Assembly (NCBI RefSeq): GCF_009650435.1
Contig: NZ_VVIP01000091.1
Span: 62,001-126,000 of the forward strand
Reading direction: 5' to 3'
From: Foetidibacter luteolus
GTDB lineage: Bacteria; Bacteroidota; Bacteroidia; Chitinophagales; Chitinophagaceae
Length of the DNA: 64,000 nt
Below the pieces are notes generated by a model. It did no database searches. It was not told the origin of the DNA and worked only from the letters and a program-made list of their open reading frames with translations. The translations under genes and the position numbers were made by a program. This document shows positions 17,352 through 25,989 of this stretch, piece by piece. How positions within the stretch are numbered: the first letter of the stretch is position 1; each line of letters opens with the position of its first letter.

Positions 17352-17565
17352 TTTCATTAATGGTTTCGCAGGTATCTTCAATCGCTTTTCGCATTTGGGC
17401 AGCTTCCTTTTTTGTAACTACACCTACAAAGTCGTATATGCCATTCTTTTTTCCCCTGGTTTTCTTTGCCTTCTTCAAAACGCTTTCCAGTGCGTTCAGG
17501 GTAGATTCATCCTCCACTTTTAGCACCTCCTCTATAAGGTGAATTTTTCTGGACTCTATGTACAT
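17338..17565 (-). CDS. Antitoxin partner of the PIN-domain toxin
   Basis: This 75-residue acidic/basic protein begins MYIESRKIHLIEEVLKVEDE and has a KK-rich middle (KKAKKTRGKKNG). It lies immediately upstream of the toxin with overlapping ends, the standard arrangement for type II pairs in which the antitoxin is made first. The N-terminal pattern (KIHLIEEVLKVEDESTLNAL) is common to small Bacteroidota antitoxins; I cannot place it in the VapB or Phd/YefM DNA-binding families by eye. The upstream in-frame TTG at 17571 is a less likely start than the ATG. Confidence 0.7.
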   Translation of the reverse strand: MYIESRKIHLIEEVLKVEDESTLNALESVLKKAKKTRGKKNGIYDFVGVVTKKEAAQMRKAIEDTCETINENDWK

Positions 17566-17780
17566 GGGCAAATGTTTTTGTATTGCAATTTAACTTTTAT
17601 AAAGCAGAGTTTACTTAAAGCATTTGGTGTTCTGTTCTTAAAAAGCAATGGAAATCCTTTCACAGCCAAAAAACACACGCTAAAAGATGTTAACTGCGCA
17701 TTAATCTATACTAACAATTCACTAACAGCGGGCAGGGATAATATTGCCCGGCATTCATCTTTTCTTACATAATATTTTAC

Positions 17781-19106
17781 ATGACTAAACCGGTGCACAC
17801 CGTTGTTTTTGCAATGCTGGTATTGTTTATTACCCTTACGGCATGTGAGAAAACAAACATTTCTTTTGGTGAACAGTTTATTGATAACGATTATACAAAA
17901 ATTGTTAAGACAGATACATTTGCCGTAAATGTATCTACGGTTTATATAGATTCGTTTGCTACCAGCGCCAGCGGTACAGGATTGGCAGGTGTTTACAGGG
18001 ATAATTTGTTCGGCCTGGTAAAAGCTTCCTCCTTCATGCTGCTCGCACCGCCGGCGGATGAAGACATTTACAGCAATACCATTTACGATTCAACCAGGCT
18101 GGTAATAAAGCTGAAACGTACCTGGTACGGCGATACGCTTAAGCCTGTTCACCTGGCTGTTTACCGCGTTACGGATGAAATAGCTTTTCCCTCCGGCGCC
18201 ACCCAGTTTTACAATACCACTTCCTTTGCTACGGGTTCAACGCCTATTGGTGAAAAAGTACTTTACCTGCGCCCAACAGGTATAGATTCTACTATATCCA
18301 TTAACATATCTGATGTGCTGGGGCAGGAGTGGTTAACCATGTTGCAAAACAGGAGCGATGATATACGGGTGGCAGAAAATTTCCAACGCTATTTCAAAGG
18401 TATTTCCATTGCAGCTACAGGCGATGACGGTGTTGTGTTCGGTTTTCAGGACAGCGCTCACATAGATCTTCATTACAGCAAAAAAGACCTGGTGAAGCAG
18501 GATAAAGTGGCCAGCTTCACACTCAGCAACAACAGCAAACAGTTCAACCACATCAGTGTTGACAGAACCGGTACAGTGTTACAGTCCATTGGTTCGTCCA
18601 ATAAAGAAATAAGTTCATCCTTAACTGGCAATGCAGCCTATATGCAGTATATAACCGGTACCCGCATAAAATTTACCATACCCAATTTGCAGCAGTTGTT
18701 AAATGCACCCGGGTACGTAAAAATCTATGCGGCTTCGTTGCTTATTACGCCTGTAAGCGGCACGTTCAATAATGTTTACAGCCTGCCAGATACACTGCGC
18801 CTCACCCAAACCGACAGAACAAATGTGGCCGGCGCAGATTTAACATCCGCTGCAACAGCACAAACCCAAACAGGTAATTTGTATATAGACGACCTGTATG
18901 GAAAAGATACCCGCTACACGTACGATGTTACCAGCTATCTGCAGTCAAAAATAACCGCCAGCGATTACAGTTACATGAATTATGGCTTTTTTCTGCAGCC
19001 TTTTTCCGGTAAGGATTACACTACATTCAACAGGTTGGTGGTGGGCAGCCAGCAACAAAAAACAGACAGGGTTCAACTGGTTATCTATTACATATCTATT
19101 CAATAA
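17781..19106 (+). CDS. DUF4270 family lipoprotein
   Basis: The 441-residue protein begins with a lipoprotein signal (MLVLFITLTAC, Cys at about residue 22) and continues with the DUF4270 pattern: FIDNDYTKIVKTDTFAVNVS, then SGTGLAGVYRDNLFG and a beta-rich body. DUF4270 proteins are Bacteroidota-specific and probably sit on the outer membrane or cell surface; their function is not established. The next gene, an outer-membrane barrel, starts five bases after the stop, so the two are one operon and perhaps one complex. Confidence 0.88.
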   Translation: MTKPVHTVVFAMLVLFITLTACEKTNISFGEQFIDNDYTKIVKTDTFAVNVSTVYIDSFATSASGTGLAGVYRDNLFGLVKASSFMLLAPPADEDIYSNTIYDSTRLVIKLKRTWYGDTLKPVHLAVYRVTDEIAFPSGATQFYNTTSFATGSTPIGEKVLYLRPTGIDSTISINISDVLGQEWLTMLQNRSDDIRVAENFQRYFKGISIAATGDDGVVFGFQDSAHIDLHYSKKDLVKQDKVASFTLSNNSKQFNHISVDRTGTVLQSIGSSNKEISSSLTGNAAYMQYITGTRIKFTIPNLQQLLNAPGYVKIYAASLLITPVSGTFNNVYSLPDTLRLTQTDRTNVAGADLTSAATAQTQTGNLYIDDLYGKDTRYTYDVTSYLQSKITASDYSYMNYGFFLQPFSGKDYTTFNRLVVGSQQQKTDRVQLVIYYISIQ

Positions 19107-19111
19107 CAATC

Positions 19112-20368
19112 ATGCATTTGTATAAAAATACCATAGCGCTGTTTGCTGTTTTTGTAACAGGTGCATCCTATGCGCAAAACAATGTGTCACCCTATTCCAT
19201 AGCCGGTATTGGGGATATAGAATCCGGCTGGTTCGACCGCTCTGCCGGTATGGCCAATACCGGTGTTAGTCTTTCTTCCCCCAGGTATATATACCAGGCA
19301 AACCCTGCCTCTCTTTCAAAACTGGACGATTATTTTTTTTCGTTCGAGTTAAGCGGCAGGTACCAATACACCCGTTATACGGGTAAACCTGTAGGTACAG
19401 GTACATCCACTTACGCAGATGACATGCAGATTAAGCGGCTGGCGCTTGGGCTTAAAGTAAAAAAATGGTGGGGTATCGGCATCGGTCTAACGCCGTTCAG
19501 TACCAGCAATTATTCTTTTTACTCCAAAAAAGACATACAGGGCTCTGGCGATAAAGTAGATGCTTATTACGAAGGCAGCGGTGGCATTAACCAGGTGTAT
19601 ATCACGAACGCTTTCAGGCTAAACAAAAATTTTTCAGTGGGCGTTCAGTCAAGTGTATTGTTTGGCTCTTTGCAGCAAACAGAAACGCTGGATTATAACA
19701 GCAGTTCCGCCATTGCTTCAACAAGAGATATTTATGTTAGCAAAATGTATTTTAAAGGCGGCATACAGTACCAGGCAGACATTACCAAAAAAGTTGCGCT
19801 TGCGCTGGGCTTAACGGCCTCTAACAAAACCACATTGCCAGCCGAGTATACGCTTACCGTAAAAGAAGGAAGCACCACTATTGTTGACAATAAATCAATT
19901 AAAGACAGCTACTTTAGTTTGCCCGTTATTTACACGGCAGGGGCGGCGCTTATTTTTAATAAACAGTTTACCGTTAGTGCAGACTACCAACAACAAAACT
20001 GGAACAGTGTTAACTACAGCGGTTTAAACTATACGCTTGTAAACAGTAACCGCGTAAGCGGGGGTGTTGAATATGCTAAAAAAATATCTTATGCCAACCG
20101 TCTTATTGAAAGGTGGTACCTTCAGGCAGGTGGTTTTTACAGCAATTCTTACCTGCAGATAAAAGGCGAGCAGTTAAACGACAGGGGCTTCACCGTAGGC
20201 GCCGGTTTTAGTACATTGCGCAGCCAGTTGGCGTTGCAGGCCAACCTGCAGATAGGCCAGCGTGGCACAACCAATTCCGGCCTTATCAAAGAAAATTATA
20301 CACAGGTAGGGTTCTCCGTATTCTACCGCGACTTCTGGTTGCCAAGAAAATTAAAACGGTACGATTAG
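19112..20368 (+). CDS. FadL-like outer-membrane beta-barrel protein
   Basis: The 418-residue protein has a signal peptide ending GASYAQ, then NNVSPYSIAGIGDIESGWFD and a SAGMANTGVSLSSP block. This start (small-residue-rich N-terminus describing a plug, then alternating beta strands) is that of the OmpP1/FadL/TodX-like barrels found next to DUF4270 genes in Bacteroidota. Strands continue to a C-terminal aromatic strand (VGFSVFYRDFWL). Transport of hydrophobic compounds is the family expectation; no substrate evidence is present. Confidence 0.75.
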   Translation: MHLYKNTIALFAVFVTGASYAQNNVSPYSIAGIGDIESGWFDRSAGMANTGVSLSSPRYIYQANPASLSKLDDYFFSFELSGRYQYTRYTGKPVGTGTSTYADDMQIKRLALGLKVKKWWGIGIGLTPFSTSNYSFYSKKDIQGSGDKVDAYYEGSGGINQVYITNAFRLNKNFSVGVQSSVLFGSLQQTETLDYNSSSAIASTRDIYVSKMYFKGGIQYQADITKKVALALGLTASNKTTLPAEYTLTVKEGSTTIVDNKSIKDSYFSLPVIYTAGAALIFNKQFTVSADYQQQNWNSVNYSGLNYTLVNSNRVSGGVEYAKKISYANRLIERWYLQAGGFYSNSYLQIKGEQLNDRGFTVGAGFSTLRSQLALQANLQIGQRGTTNSGLIKENYTQVGFSVFYRDFWLPRKLKRYD

Positions 20369-20399
20369 CAGCATAGGGCCAGGAATTTTTGGTGACGGG

Positions 20400-20480
20400 C
20401 TTTGGTATTTCATGGCATCGGCTGTTGTGTCACTCTCTTGTACGTCCCGTGTTTCATGGCGGCTTTTCAGACCCGGATAG
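20400..20480 (+). repeat. Family C repeat, chimeric copy 5
   Basis: It shares TTTGGTAT, GGCATCG.CTGTTG.GTC and the right end TTTCATGGC..CTTTTCAGACCCGG with the copy at 31948-32040. In the middle it reads CTCTCTTGTACGTCC, which is family A sequence. It fills most of the 219-base gap before the LytS gene. Confidence 0.65.
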
Positions 20481-20587
20481 ATAAAACGCTGCCCGGCGCT
20501 TTCTTATTTTGCAGATGATTTTTCCTGCTTCATCTACACATTCTCCGCAAGCTTCCTTAGGCGTTTTTTACTTGCTACCTTGCGTGC

Positions 20588-21718
20588 ATGAAATTGTTTC
20601 AGCACAAGTGGTTTGTGGTATTTGTTCATGTAGCAATATGGGTAGTTTACCTGTATTCACCTTACTTTTTCCGTCCCTCCGTTTCAGATATGCAAAAGCC
20701 CGGTAATGTAAGGCTATGGCCGCATGGGCAAGGCAATGGCCAGCCAGGTGGGCGCTCTTTCAGGTATAATCCCGGCGGGCCGGATGCCAGGCTGGATAAC
20801 GAGCGCCGGGTGCAGTTTAACAGGTTTAACTTAGCGCTTGATGCTGTTTGGGTGGCGCTCTTCTATCTTAATGCTTTCTTTCTGATGCCCAGGCTGGTTT
20901 TCCGCAAAAAATACTTCTCTTATGTGGCTGCGCTGGCTGCTGTAATTGGCCTGCTGGTAGCTTTGCATTACCTTATTTTTCACGATGTAGGGTTTCGTTT
21001 TCCCAATGGCAGGGGTGGCCCTCCGTTTCCCTTTGTATTTTTCAAATTTGTCACCATACTTGTTTGCAGTGCCTCTTATAAAATTATCACCGATAAAATA
21101 AAGGAAGACCAGCGGCAGCAGGAAAAAGAGAACGAAAACCTTAAAACGGAGTTATCCCTGCTGCGCTCACAGGTAAGCCCGCATTTCATGTTTAATGTGT
21201 TAAACAGCATGGTATCTATGGCGCGGCTTAAGAATGATAACCTGGAGCCATCGCTCATCAAGCTGTCATCGTTGATGCGTTATATGTTGTACGATGCAGA
21301 GGAGGATAAGGTAACACTGCAAACCGAGATAGAATACCTGGAAAGCTATATTGACCTGCAAAAGCAACGCTTTGATGACAGTGTGGAAGTAAATGTTACT
21401 GTTGATGTAGATAACATGAACCACCAGATTGAGCCCATGCTGCTGATACCGTTTGTAGAAAATGCTTTTAAGCACGGCACAGGCATGATTGAAGCCGCCG
21501 CCATAAACATTAAGCTTACAGTAAAAGGCGGACAGCTCGAATTTTTGGTAAGCAACAAATTTAACCCACGCATTAAAGAAGTTAAAGACAGGGTTTCCGG
21601 TATAGGGCTAAACAATGTAAAGCGCAGGCTTAACCTGTTATATGCCAAAAACCACCAACTTAACATTACTGAAGAGAACGATAACTTTATAGTGCACTTA
21701 CAAGTAAAACTTTCCTGA
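20588..21718 (+). CDS. LytS/YehU-type sensor histidine kinase
   Basis: The 376-residue protein has four hydrophobic segments in residues about 8-165, then a coiled stretch and the His_kinase domain: LRSQVSPHFMFNVLNSM with the phosphoacceptor His in SPHF, then YLESYIDLQKQRF. The ATPase part has PFVENAFKHG (N box) and GIGLNNVKRRL (G box). It is an inner-membrane sensor with no large periplasmic domain, so the signal may be within the membrane. Its stop overlaps the start of the LytTR response regulator (TGATG), so they are a cognate pair. Confidence 0.92.
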   Translation: MKLFQHKWFVVFVHVAIWVVYLYSPYFFRPSVSDMQKPGNVRLWPHGQGNGQPGGRSFRYNPGGPDARLDNERRVQFNRFNLALDAVWVALFYLNAFFLMPRLVFRKKYFSYVAALAAVIGLLVALHYLIFHDVGFRFPNGRGGPPFPFVFFKFVTILVCSASYKIITDKIKEDQRQQEKENENLKTELSLLRSQVSPHFMFNVLNSMVSMARLKNDNLEPSLIKLSSLMRYMLYDAEEDKVTLQTEIEYLESYIDLQKQRFDDSVEVNVTVDVDNMNHQIEPMLLIPFVENAFKHGTGMIEAAAINIKLTVKGGQLEFLVSNKFNPRIKEVKDRVSGIGLNNVKRRLNLLYAKNHQLNITEENDNFIVHLQVKLS

Positions 21719-22437
21719 TGCTGAACTGTATAGCGATAGATGACGAAAAGCTTTCGCTCGACCTGCTGGCCGATAACATTAGTAAAGTGCCCTACCTGAA
21801 GCTGGTGGCCAGGTGCCGCAATGCTGTGGAGGCCATGGCCATGATGGAGCAGGAAAAAATTGACCTGCTGTTCCTGGATATACAGATGCCAGGGCTTACA
21901 GGCCTGCAGTTTGCCGAAAGCATGACCAACAGGCCCATGATTATTTTTATTACGGCTTACGAAAAATACGCCCTGGATGGTTTTAACCTGGATGTGGTGG
22001 ATTACCTGCTTAAACCCGTATCGCTGGAGCGGTTTATAAAAGCATGTAACAAAGCCCGTGAGCTGCACCAGTTGCGCAGTATGGCGCCACAGCCGGCAGC
22101 TATACAGGCAACCGCATTTACAGACCATGTGTTTGTACCGGTTGAGTATAGCCAGGTAAAAGTTAACCTTACTGACATACGCTATATTGAAGGTTTAAAG
22201 GATTACATTAAAATTCACCTGGGTACCGGGGCAAGACCCGTTATTACCAGGATGAGCCTTAAAAACATAGAGGAGAAGCTGCCGCCGCAAAAATTTGTAC
22301 GCATCCACAAGTCGTATATAGTAGCCATCGCTCATATTACGTCGGTAAGAAAATCCAGTGTTACACTGCAATCTCTGGAGCTGCCTGTAAGCGAATTGTA
22401 TAAACCCAACATAATAGCGCTTACCGGCAGTGTATAA
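21718..22437 (+). CDS. LytTR-family response regulator
   Basis: The 239-residue protein has a receiver domain (residues 1-115; IDDEKLS acidic pair, phosphoacceptor Asp in LLFLDIQMPG, Lys in DYLLKPVS) and a C-terminal LytTR DNA-binding domain (residues about 135-235; IRYIEGLKDYIKIHL, FVRIHKSYIV). Such regulators bind direct repeats and often activate surface or membrane genes. Translational coupling with the kinase upstream indicates partnership. No target site was recognised in this window. Confidence 0.94.
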   Translation: MLNCIAIDDEKLSLDLLADNISKVPYLKLVARCRNAVEAMAMMEQEKIDLLFLDIQMPGLTGLQFAESMTNRPMIIFITAYEKYALDGFNLDVVDYLLKPVSLERFIKACNKARELHQLRSMAPQPAAIQATAFTDHVFVPVEYSQVKVNLTDIRYIEGLKDYIKIHLGTGARPVITRMSLKNIEEKLPPQKFVRIHKSYIVAIAHITSVRKSSVTLQSLELPVSELYKPNIIALTGSV

Positions 22438-22504
22438 CCCGGGTGTTAGGTGTGGGATGGGATTGTACGATGTTGATGAAGCGGATGTAAAATTCTACAA
22501 GGTG

Positions 22505-22583
22505 GGCAAGCTGCGTAGCGGATACAAAGTACAAGAGTGCGACGCAAGTAAAGCCTCATAGCGGCACTTCTGCCGGGTTCATA
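22505..22583 (-). repeat. Family A dispersed repeat, copy 4 (inverted)
   Basis: Read on the minus strand it gives TATGAACCCGGCAG, GCTATGAGGCTTTAC, TTGCGTCGCACTCTTGTAC and CGCTACGCAGCTTGCCCACC. It is one of the best full-length copies and aligns with 63463-63560 through the CGCTACGCAGCTT tail. It lies in the 354-base gap 22438-22791, where no gene is seen. Confidence 0.85.
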
Positions 22584-22791
22584 AATTCTTCCTGTATTCC
22601 GCCCTGTCTTGTTTAAAATACCTGTAAACAAACTCGCTGCAACATTGGCTGCTTGGTCGCATCATTTGGCCGGTTCACAGCATTTGTACTTCTTTCTGTG
22701 GCGGGTTCCGGTAGTTTTACTTCACAATCAGCAAGCCGCCGCCGCATTAACTTTTACCACGGCAACAGCGCTAACTTAAAACTGTATAATA

Positions 22792-23175
22792 ATGATAGCC
22801 CCTAATTATTTTATTGATGTTGCAGAAGTGCCTTTGCCTGCAATGGACAGCCGCAAAAATTTTATACTTATTAAAAGTGAATACAAGCTGGTAAAAGCAT
22901 GGCTGGACGATATCATTTTTATTTCAGCTATGAAGGATTATACGCAGGTATACATTAATGGCCGTAATGCCCCAATTACCACCTTGCAAAACCTGAAAGA
23001 TTTTGAAGTAAAGCTGCCACAGCATGAATTTATACGGGTGCACCGCTCGTTTATGATTTCGCTGCAGCATATAGACTGTATAGCAAGAAACGAAGTGCTG
23101 ATTGGCAAACACAACATTCCCATAGGCGATGCTTACAGGGAGGAGCTAAAGAAAAAAATTGCACCGTATTTATAG
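22792..23175 (+). CDS. Stand-alone LytTR DNA-binding protein
   Basis: This 127-residue protein consists almost wholly of a LytTR domain (residues about 25-125): IIFISAMKDYTQVYINGRNA, then FIRVHRSFMISLQHID and IGDAYREEL. There is no receiver domain, and the region upstream is non-coding repeat, so it is not a frameshifted response regulator. Its domain is a paralogue of the one in the regulator encoded at 21718. It could act as an unphosphorylated competitor or partner at the same sites; that is inference. Confidence 0.85.
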   Translation: MIAPNYFIDVAEVPLPAMDSRKNFILIKSEYKLVKAWLDDIIFISAMKDYTQVYINGRNAPITTLQNLKDFEVKLPQHEFIRVHRSFMISLQHIDCIARNEVLIGKHNIPIGDAYREELKKKIAPYL

Positions 23176-23322
23176 CAGGGGCCAGTGGGAGGGCAGAAAA
23201 TGGTTAGCGGGTTTTACCACTGCTGTTACTGTTAACCACTTGCCAGCCATATTACATCTTTGAGCATTGCAGCTCAATTACGTTAAATAAGGGTGAGGGG
23301 GGATAGTCTTATTCCCCCAATT

Positions 23323-23901
23323 TTATTTTCCAAACTCGCTAAGGTTGCTGGCAAATATTTTAACCGCGATGGCCAGCAGTATTACGCCAAAAAATTTTCT
23401 AATAGCGGTAAGGCCTGCTTTACCCAGTACACGCTCAATCCATTTAAGAGATTTTAGTACGGCAAAAACAATAATAAGGTTAAGGAGAATGCCGGCCAGT
23501 ATGTATGTTTCTTCGTAATTGGCTTTTAAAGATATAATGGTGGTAAGTGTACCGCTGCCCGCTATGATGGGGAAGGCTATAGGCACAACAGTGCCGCTTT
23601 TGGCATCGGCATCGCCCTTGAATATTTCGTGGCCCAGCACCATTTCAAGGCCAAGTAAAAAGATAACTATAGAACCGCCGATGGCGAATGATTTTACATC
23701 AAGGTCAAGTATGCTTAAAAAGTTTTCGCCAACCAGCAAAAACAAAATCATTAAACCGCCGGAAATAAGGGTGGCTGGTAGTGCTCTTATGCCACCCATT
23801 TTTTCCTTAAGCGAAATAAGCAGGGGAATGGAGCCGACAATGTCAATTACCGCGAATAATGTAAACGTGATGGTAATAAGATTGTCAACATTAAAGCCCA
23901 T
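23323..23901 (-). CDS. MarC/NAAT-family integral membrane protein
   Basis: The 192-residue protein has six hydrophobic segments and the MarC pattern: FTLFAVIDIVGSIPLLISL at the N-terminus, LGLEMVLG, and VVPIAFPIIAGSGTLTT in the middle. MarC-family proteins were once linked to multiple antibiotic resistance; that role was not upheld, and the transport substrate is generally unknown. The gene is monocistronic in a region without functional neighbours. Confidence 0.88.
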   Translation of the reverse strand: MGFNVDNLITITFTLFAVIDIVGSIPLLISLKEKMGGIRALPATLISGGLMILFLLVGENFLSILDLDVKSFAIGGSIVIFLLGLEMVLGHEIFKGDADAKSGTVVPIAFPIIAGSGTLTTIISLKANYEETYILAGILLNLIIVFAVLKSLKWIERVLGKAGLTAIRKFFGVILLAIAVKIFASNLSEFGK

Positions 23902-23955
23902 AACAACGCAGATTGTTATGCAACTTAAATGTTTTTTATGAGAGTTGCAGAAAGG

Positions 23956-24327
23956 TTAAGAGAGGGTTGTCCAGGTTTCATAAATTTTCATCAGGAAGCG
24001 AAATTCCTGCAGGGCATTATAGCCTTTTTCAAAATCATCCCAGCAGCTAATATTGCCCTGGTAGCCGGCCATTTCAAAATACAGCATGCTCACGTTTTGA
24101 GAAGCGTCAATTTTGCTAAAGGTTAATATCTGGCAATGCTCAATGTCAAACATCTTTTCATTGTCGTTAACAAGCAAAATCATCTTCTGGTAAAAATCGT
24201 TGCAGTAGGCAAGCCTGTATTTTTGCGGATAGCGGCTTACAAGCAGAAGGGCGTATTTTCTTACATCGTTCCAGGGATAAATGTAAGATTCCGTTTGGCA
24301 GGGGTTGGTAATGATAACGTCACGCAT
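23956..24327 (-). CDS. Hypothetical protein
   Basis: The 123-residue protein has no signal peptide or membrane segment and is rich in aromatic residues (MRDVIITNPCQTESYIYPW, DVRKYALLLVSRYPQKYRL). It has three cysteines. I do not recognise a family. Balanced composition, similar codon use to neighbours and an ATG with no conflict on the other strand support it as a real gene. It is 54 bases upstream (in its direction) of the MarC gene and could share its transcript. Confidence 0.55.
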   Translation of the reverse strand: MRDVIITNPCQTESYIYPWNDVRKYALLLVSRYPQKYRLAYCNDFYQKMILLVNDNEKMFDIEHCQILTFSKIDASQNVSMLYFEMAGYQGNISCWDDFEKGYNALQEFRFLMKIYETWTTLS

Positions 24328-24469
24328 AGGTAAATATTGGACTTTGAAATATTGGATTTACACGTTAAAGTTAACCAGCCTCCGGCAGGTTTTTCTTTAA
24401 AAGGCGGTTAACCGCGTTTAAAAAAGGCTTAGTAGAAATTAAAAGAAGGGATGATGCGGCCCGGGATTT

Positions 24470-24590
24470 GGGGCTTTCACCGGCATACTATTGCCCAACT
24501 TTGGTACCGGCTATCCATTGCAACTCCGCCACAAAGCCCGCTGCACAAGGCCTCAGCGGGGTTTCCATTCCTATCCGGCAGCCATTCAGC
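24470..24590 (-). repeat. Family B repeat, subtype 2, copy at the cobC 3' side
   Basis: On the minus strand it reads AATGGCTGCCGGATAGG, ACCCCGCTGAGGCC, CGGGCTTTGTGGCGGAGTTG and GGATAGCCGG. It aligns with 50329-50447 along its length. It fills most of the 298-base gap 24328-24625 at the end of the cob operon. Confidence 0.75.
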
Positions 24591-24625
24591 AGCAGGAACA
24601 AAGCCCGGCAGCCCACCCACGGGGC

Positions 24626-25228
24626 TTACTTTTCCGGCCTGTGTGTTTCCGCGTCGGCAGGCGCAACATTGTACAGATGTTCAAATTTCCAGCCTTGCTG
24701 CCAGGGTTTTAACCGTATAACGCAACCATAGTGAATGCTGAAGCGGTTGAAAGAATCTTTCAGTTCAACACCGCTTATGTGGGAAAGAATGCTTCTTAAT
24801 ACACCGCCATGCGCAACAATAGCGGCTTTTGTTTTATGGTAGCTGATGTCTTCAAAATGCCGCACTACCCTTTGCTGCAGTTGCACATAATTCTCCCCGC
24901 CGGGAAAAGGGTTGTTCACAAAATCATTCATCCACTTTGTTGAAATGTCCTCAGGAATATCCGCCCAGCTTTTCATTTCCCAATGGCCGCAGTTTATTTC
25001 CATAAGGCCGGGCAGTAGCTGTACTGTGTGAAATGGAAACAGCTTTGCAGCCAGTTTGGCGCAGCGTTGCAGGGGGCTGCTGAAAACCATTTCAATATCT
25101 GGGGGAATGTGTTTACTAATGGCGGCAGCTTCTTCTTCAAAAGAAGCGGTAACATCTATATCGGTTTGCCCGTAACAAACACCACGTTCAACCGCCGGTT
25201 GGGTATGCCTGATTAAATAAATTTCCAT
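24626..25228 (-). CDS. cobC: Alpha-ribazole phosphatase (histidine phosphatase family)
   Basis: The 200-residue protein starts at ATG 25228 (MEIYLIRHTQPAVERGVCYG), giving the RHT phosphohistidine motif at residue 7-9 as in the family; a longer frame upstream is inside cobS and lacks that fit. The second catalytic block is VAHGGVLRS. CobC removes the 5'-phosphate from alpha-ribazole phosphate or adenosylcobalamin phosphate in nucleotide-loop assembly. It overlaps the cobS stop by 16 bases and ends the minus-strand cobT-cobS-cobC operon. Confidence 0.88.
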   Translation of the reverse strand: MEIYLIRHTQPAVERGVCYGQTDIDVTASFEEEAAAISKHIPPDIEMVFSSPLQRCAKLAAKLFPFHTVQLLPGLMEINCGHWEMKSWADIPEDISTKWMNDFVNNPFPGGENYVQLQQRVVRHFEDISYHKTKAAIVAHGGVLRSILSHISGVELKDSFNRFSIHYGCVIRLKPWQQGWKFEHLYNVAPADAETHRPEK

Positions 25229-25989
25229 ATCAATAAACAGCCAATATAAAAGAATATCTCTGTTACCTGTTGCGTGGCGCCCAGGCAATCGCCTGTATAG
25301 CCGCCAATCCATTTATGAAAATACCAGCCGAGGTATAACCTTGCCGGAATCACTAAAAGTATAGCCAGCAAAAAGGTATAAGGCAAAAATATAAAAGGCA
25401 GTGCCGCACCTGCGCAGGCAATGGTTAGTTCCGCGGCGGTAAGCTTCCTGGTGGTTACTGGTTTGGATTTGCTGGTATCCATATCTGCCACATAGCTGTA
25501 CTGGTGCATCATGGTTAGCCCGGCAAGGCGGCTTATACCATGGGCTGCGATGATGATGACCAGAAAACGGTTAAGGCTGCCAGGCATAGCAACCAATTCA
25601 AGCAGCAGTAAAAACTTAACTGACAGTATGCAGATAAGCCCAACTACGCCATAAGTGCCCAGGCGGCTGTCTTTCATAATCAGCAGTATTTTTTCTTTGG
25701 TCCACCCACCACCAAAGGCGTCACATACATCGGCAAAGCCATCTTCATGAAAAGCACCGGTGGTAAGTATGCTTACTGCCATAGAAAAAGCAAGGGCCAA
25801 AGCAGGGGAAAATATATGCTGTAACAGCCAATAGGCTGTAGCGGCAATAACGCCTACCAGCAGGCCCACCCAGGTAAAATAACGGGCTGATTTCTGCAGC
25901 ATGCTATCGCTGTGGTTGATGATGGGCGGCACGGGTATCCTTGTAAGAAACATAAGTGCTGTTAAAAAATAGTGCAGTTGCTTTTTCAT
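25213..25989 (-). CDS. cobS: Adenosylcobinamide-GDP ribazoletransferase (cobalamin synthase)
   Basis: The 258-residue membrane protein has the CobS N-terminus (FLTALMFLTRIPVP) and the metal/substrate motif GAFHEDGFADVCDAFGGG, plus KDSRLGTYG. It joins adenosylcobinamide-GDP to alpha-ribazole in the inner membrane. Start and cobT stop overlap as ATGA, which shows translational coupling. CobU and the corrin-ring genes are not in the window, so this operon covers only the lower-ligand end of the pathway. Confidence 0.95.
   Translation of the reverse strand: MKKQLHYFLTALMFLTRIPVPPIINHSDSMLQKSARYFTWVGLLVGVIAATAYWLLQHIFSPALALAFSMAVSILTTGAFHEDGFADVCDAFGGGWTKEKILLIMKDSRLGTYGVVGLICILSVKFLLLLELVAMPGSLNRFLVIIIAAHGISRLAGLTMMHQYSYVADMDTSKSKPVTTRKLTAAELTIACAGAALPFIFLPYTFLLAILLVIPARLYLGWYFHKWIGGYTGDCLGATQQVTEIFFYIGCLLIWKFI

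Noticed and set aside
24451..24731. Several overlapping plus-strand frames of 73-89 codons
   Set aside because: They translate a subtype 2 family B repeat and the antisense of cobC; three frames open at once is a sign of GC-rich repeat rather than genes.
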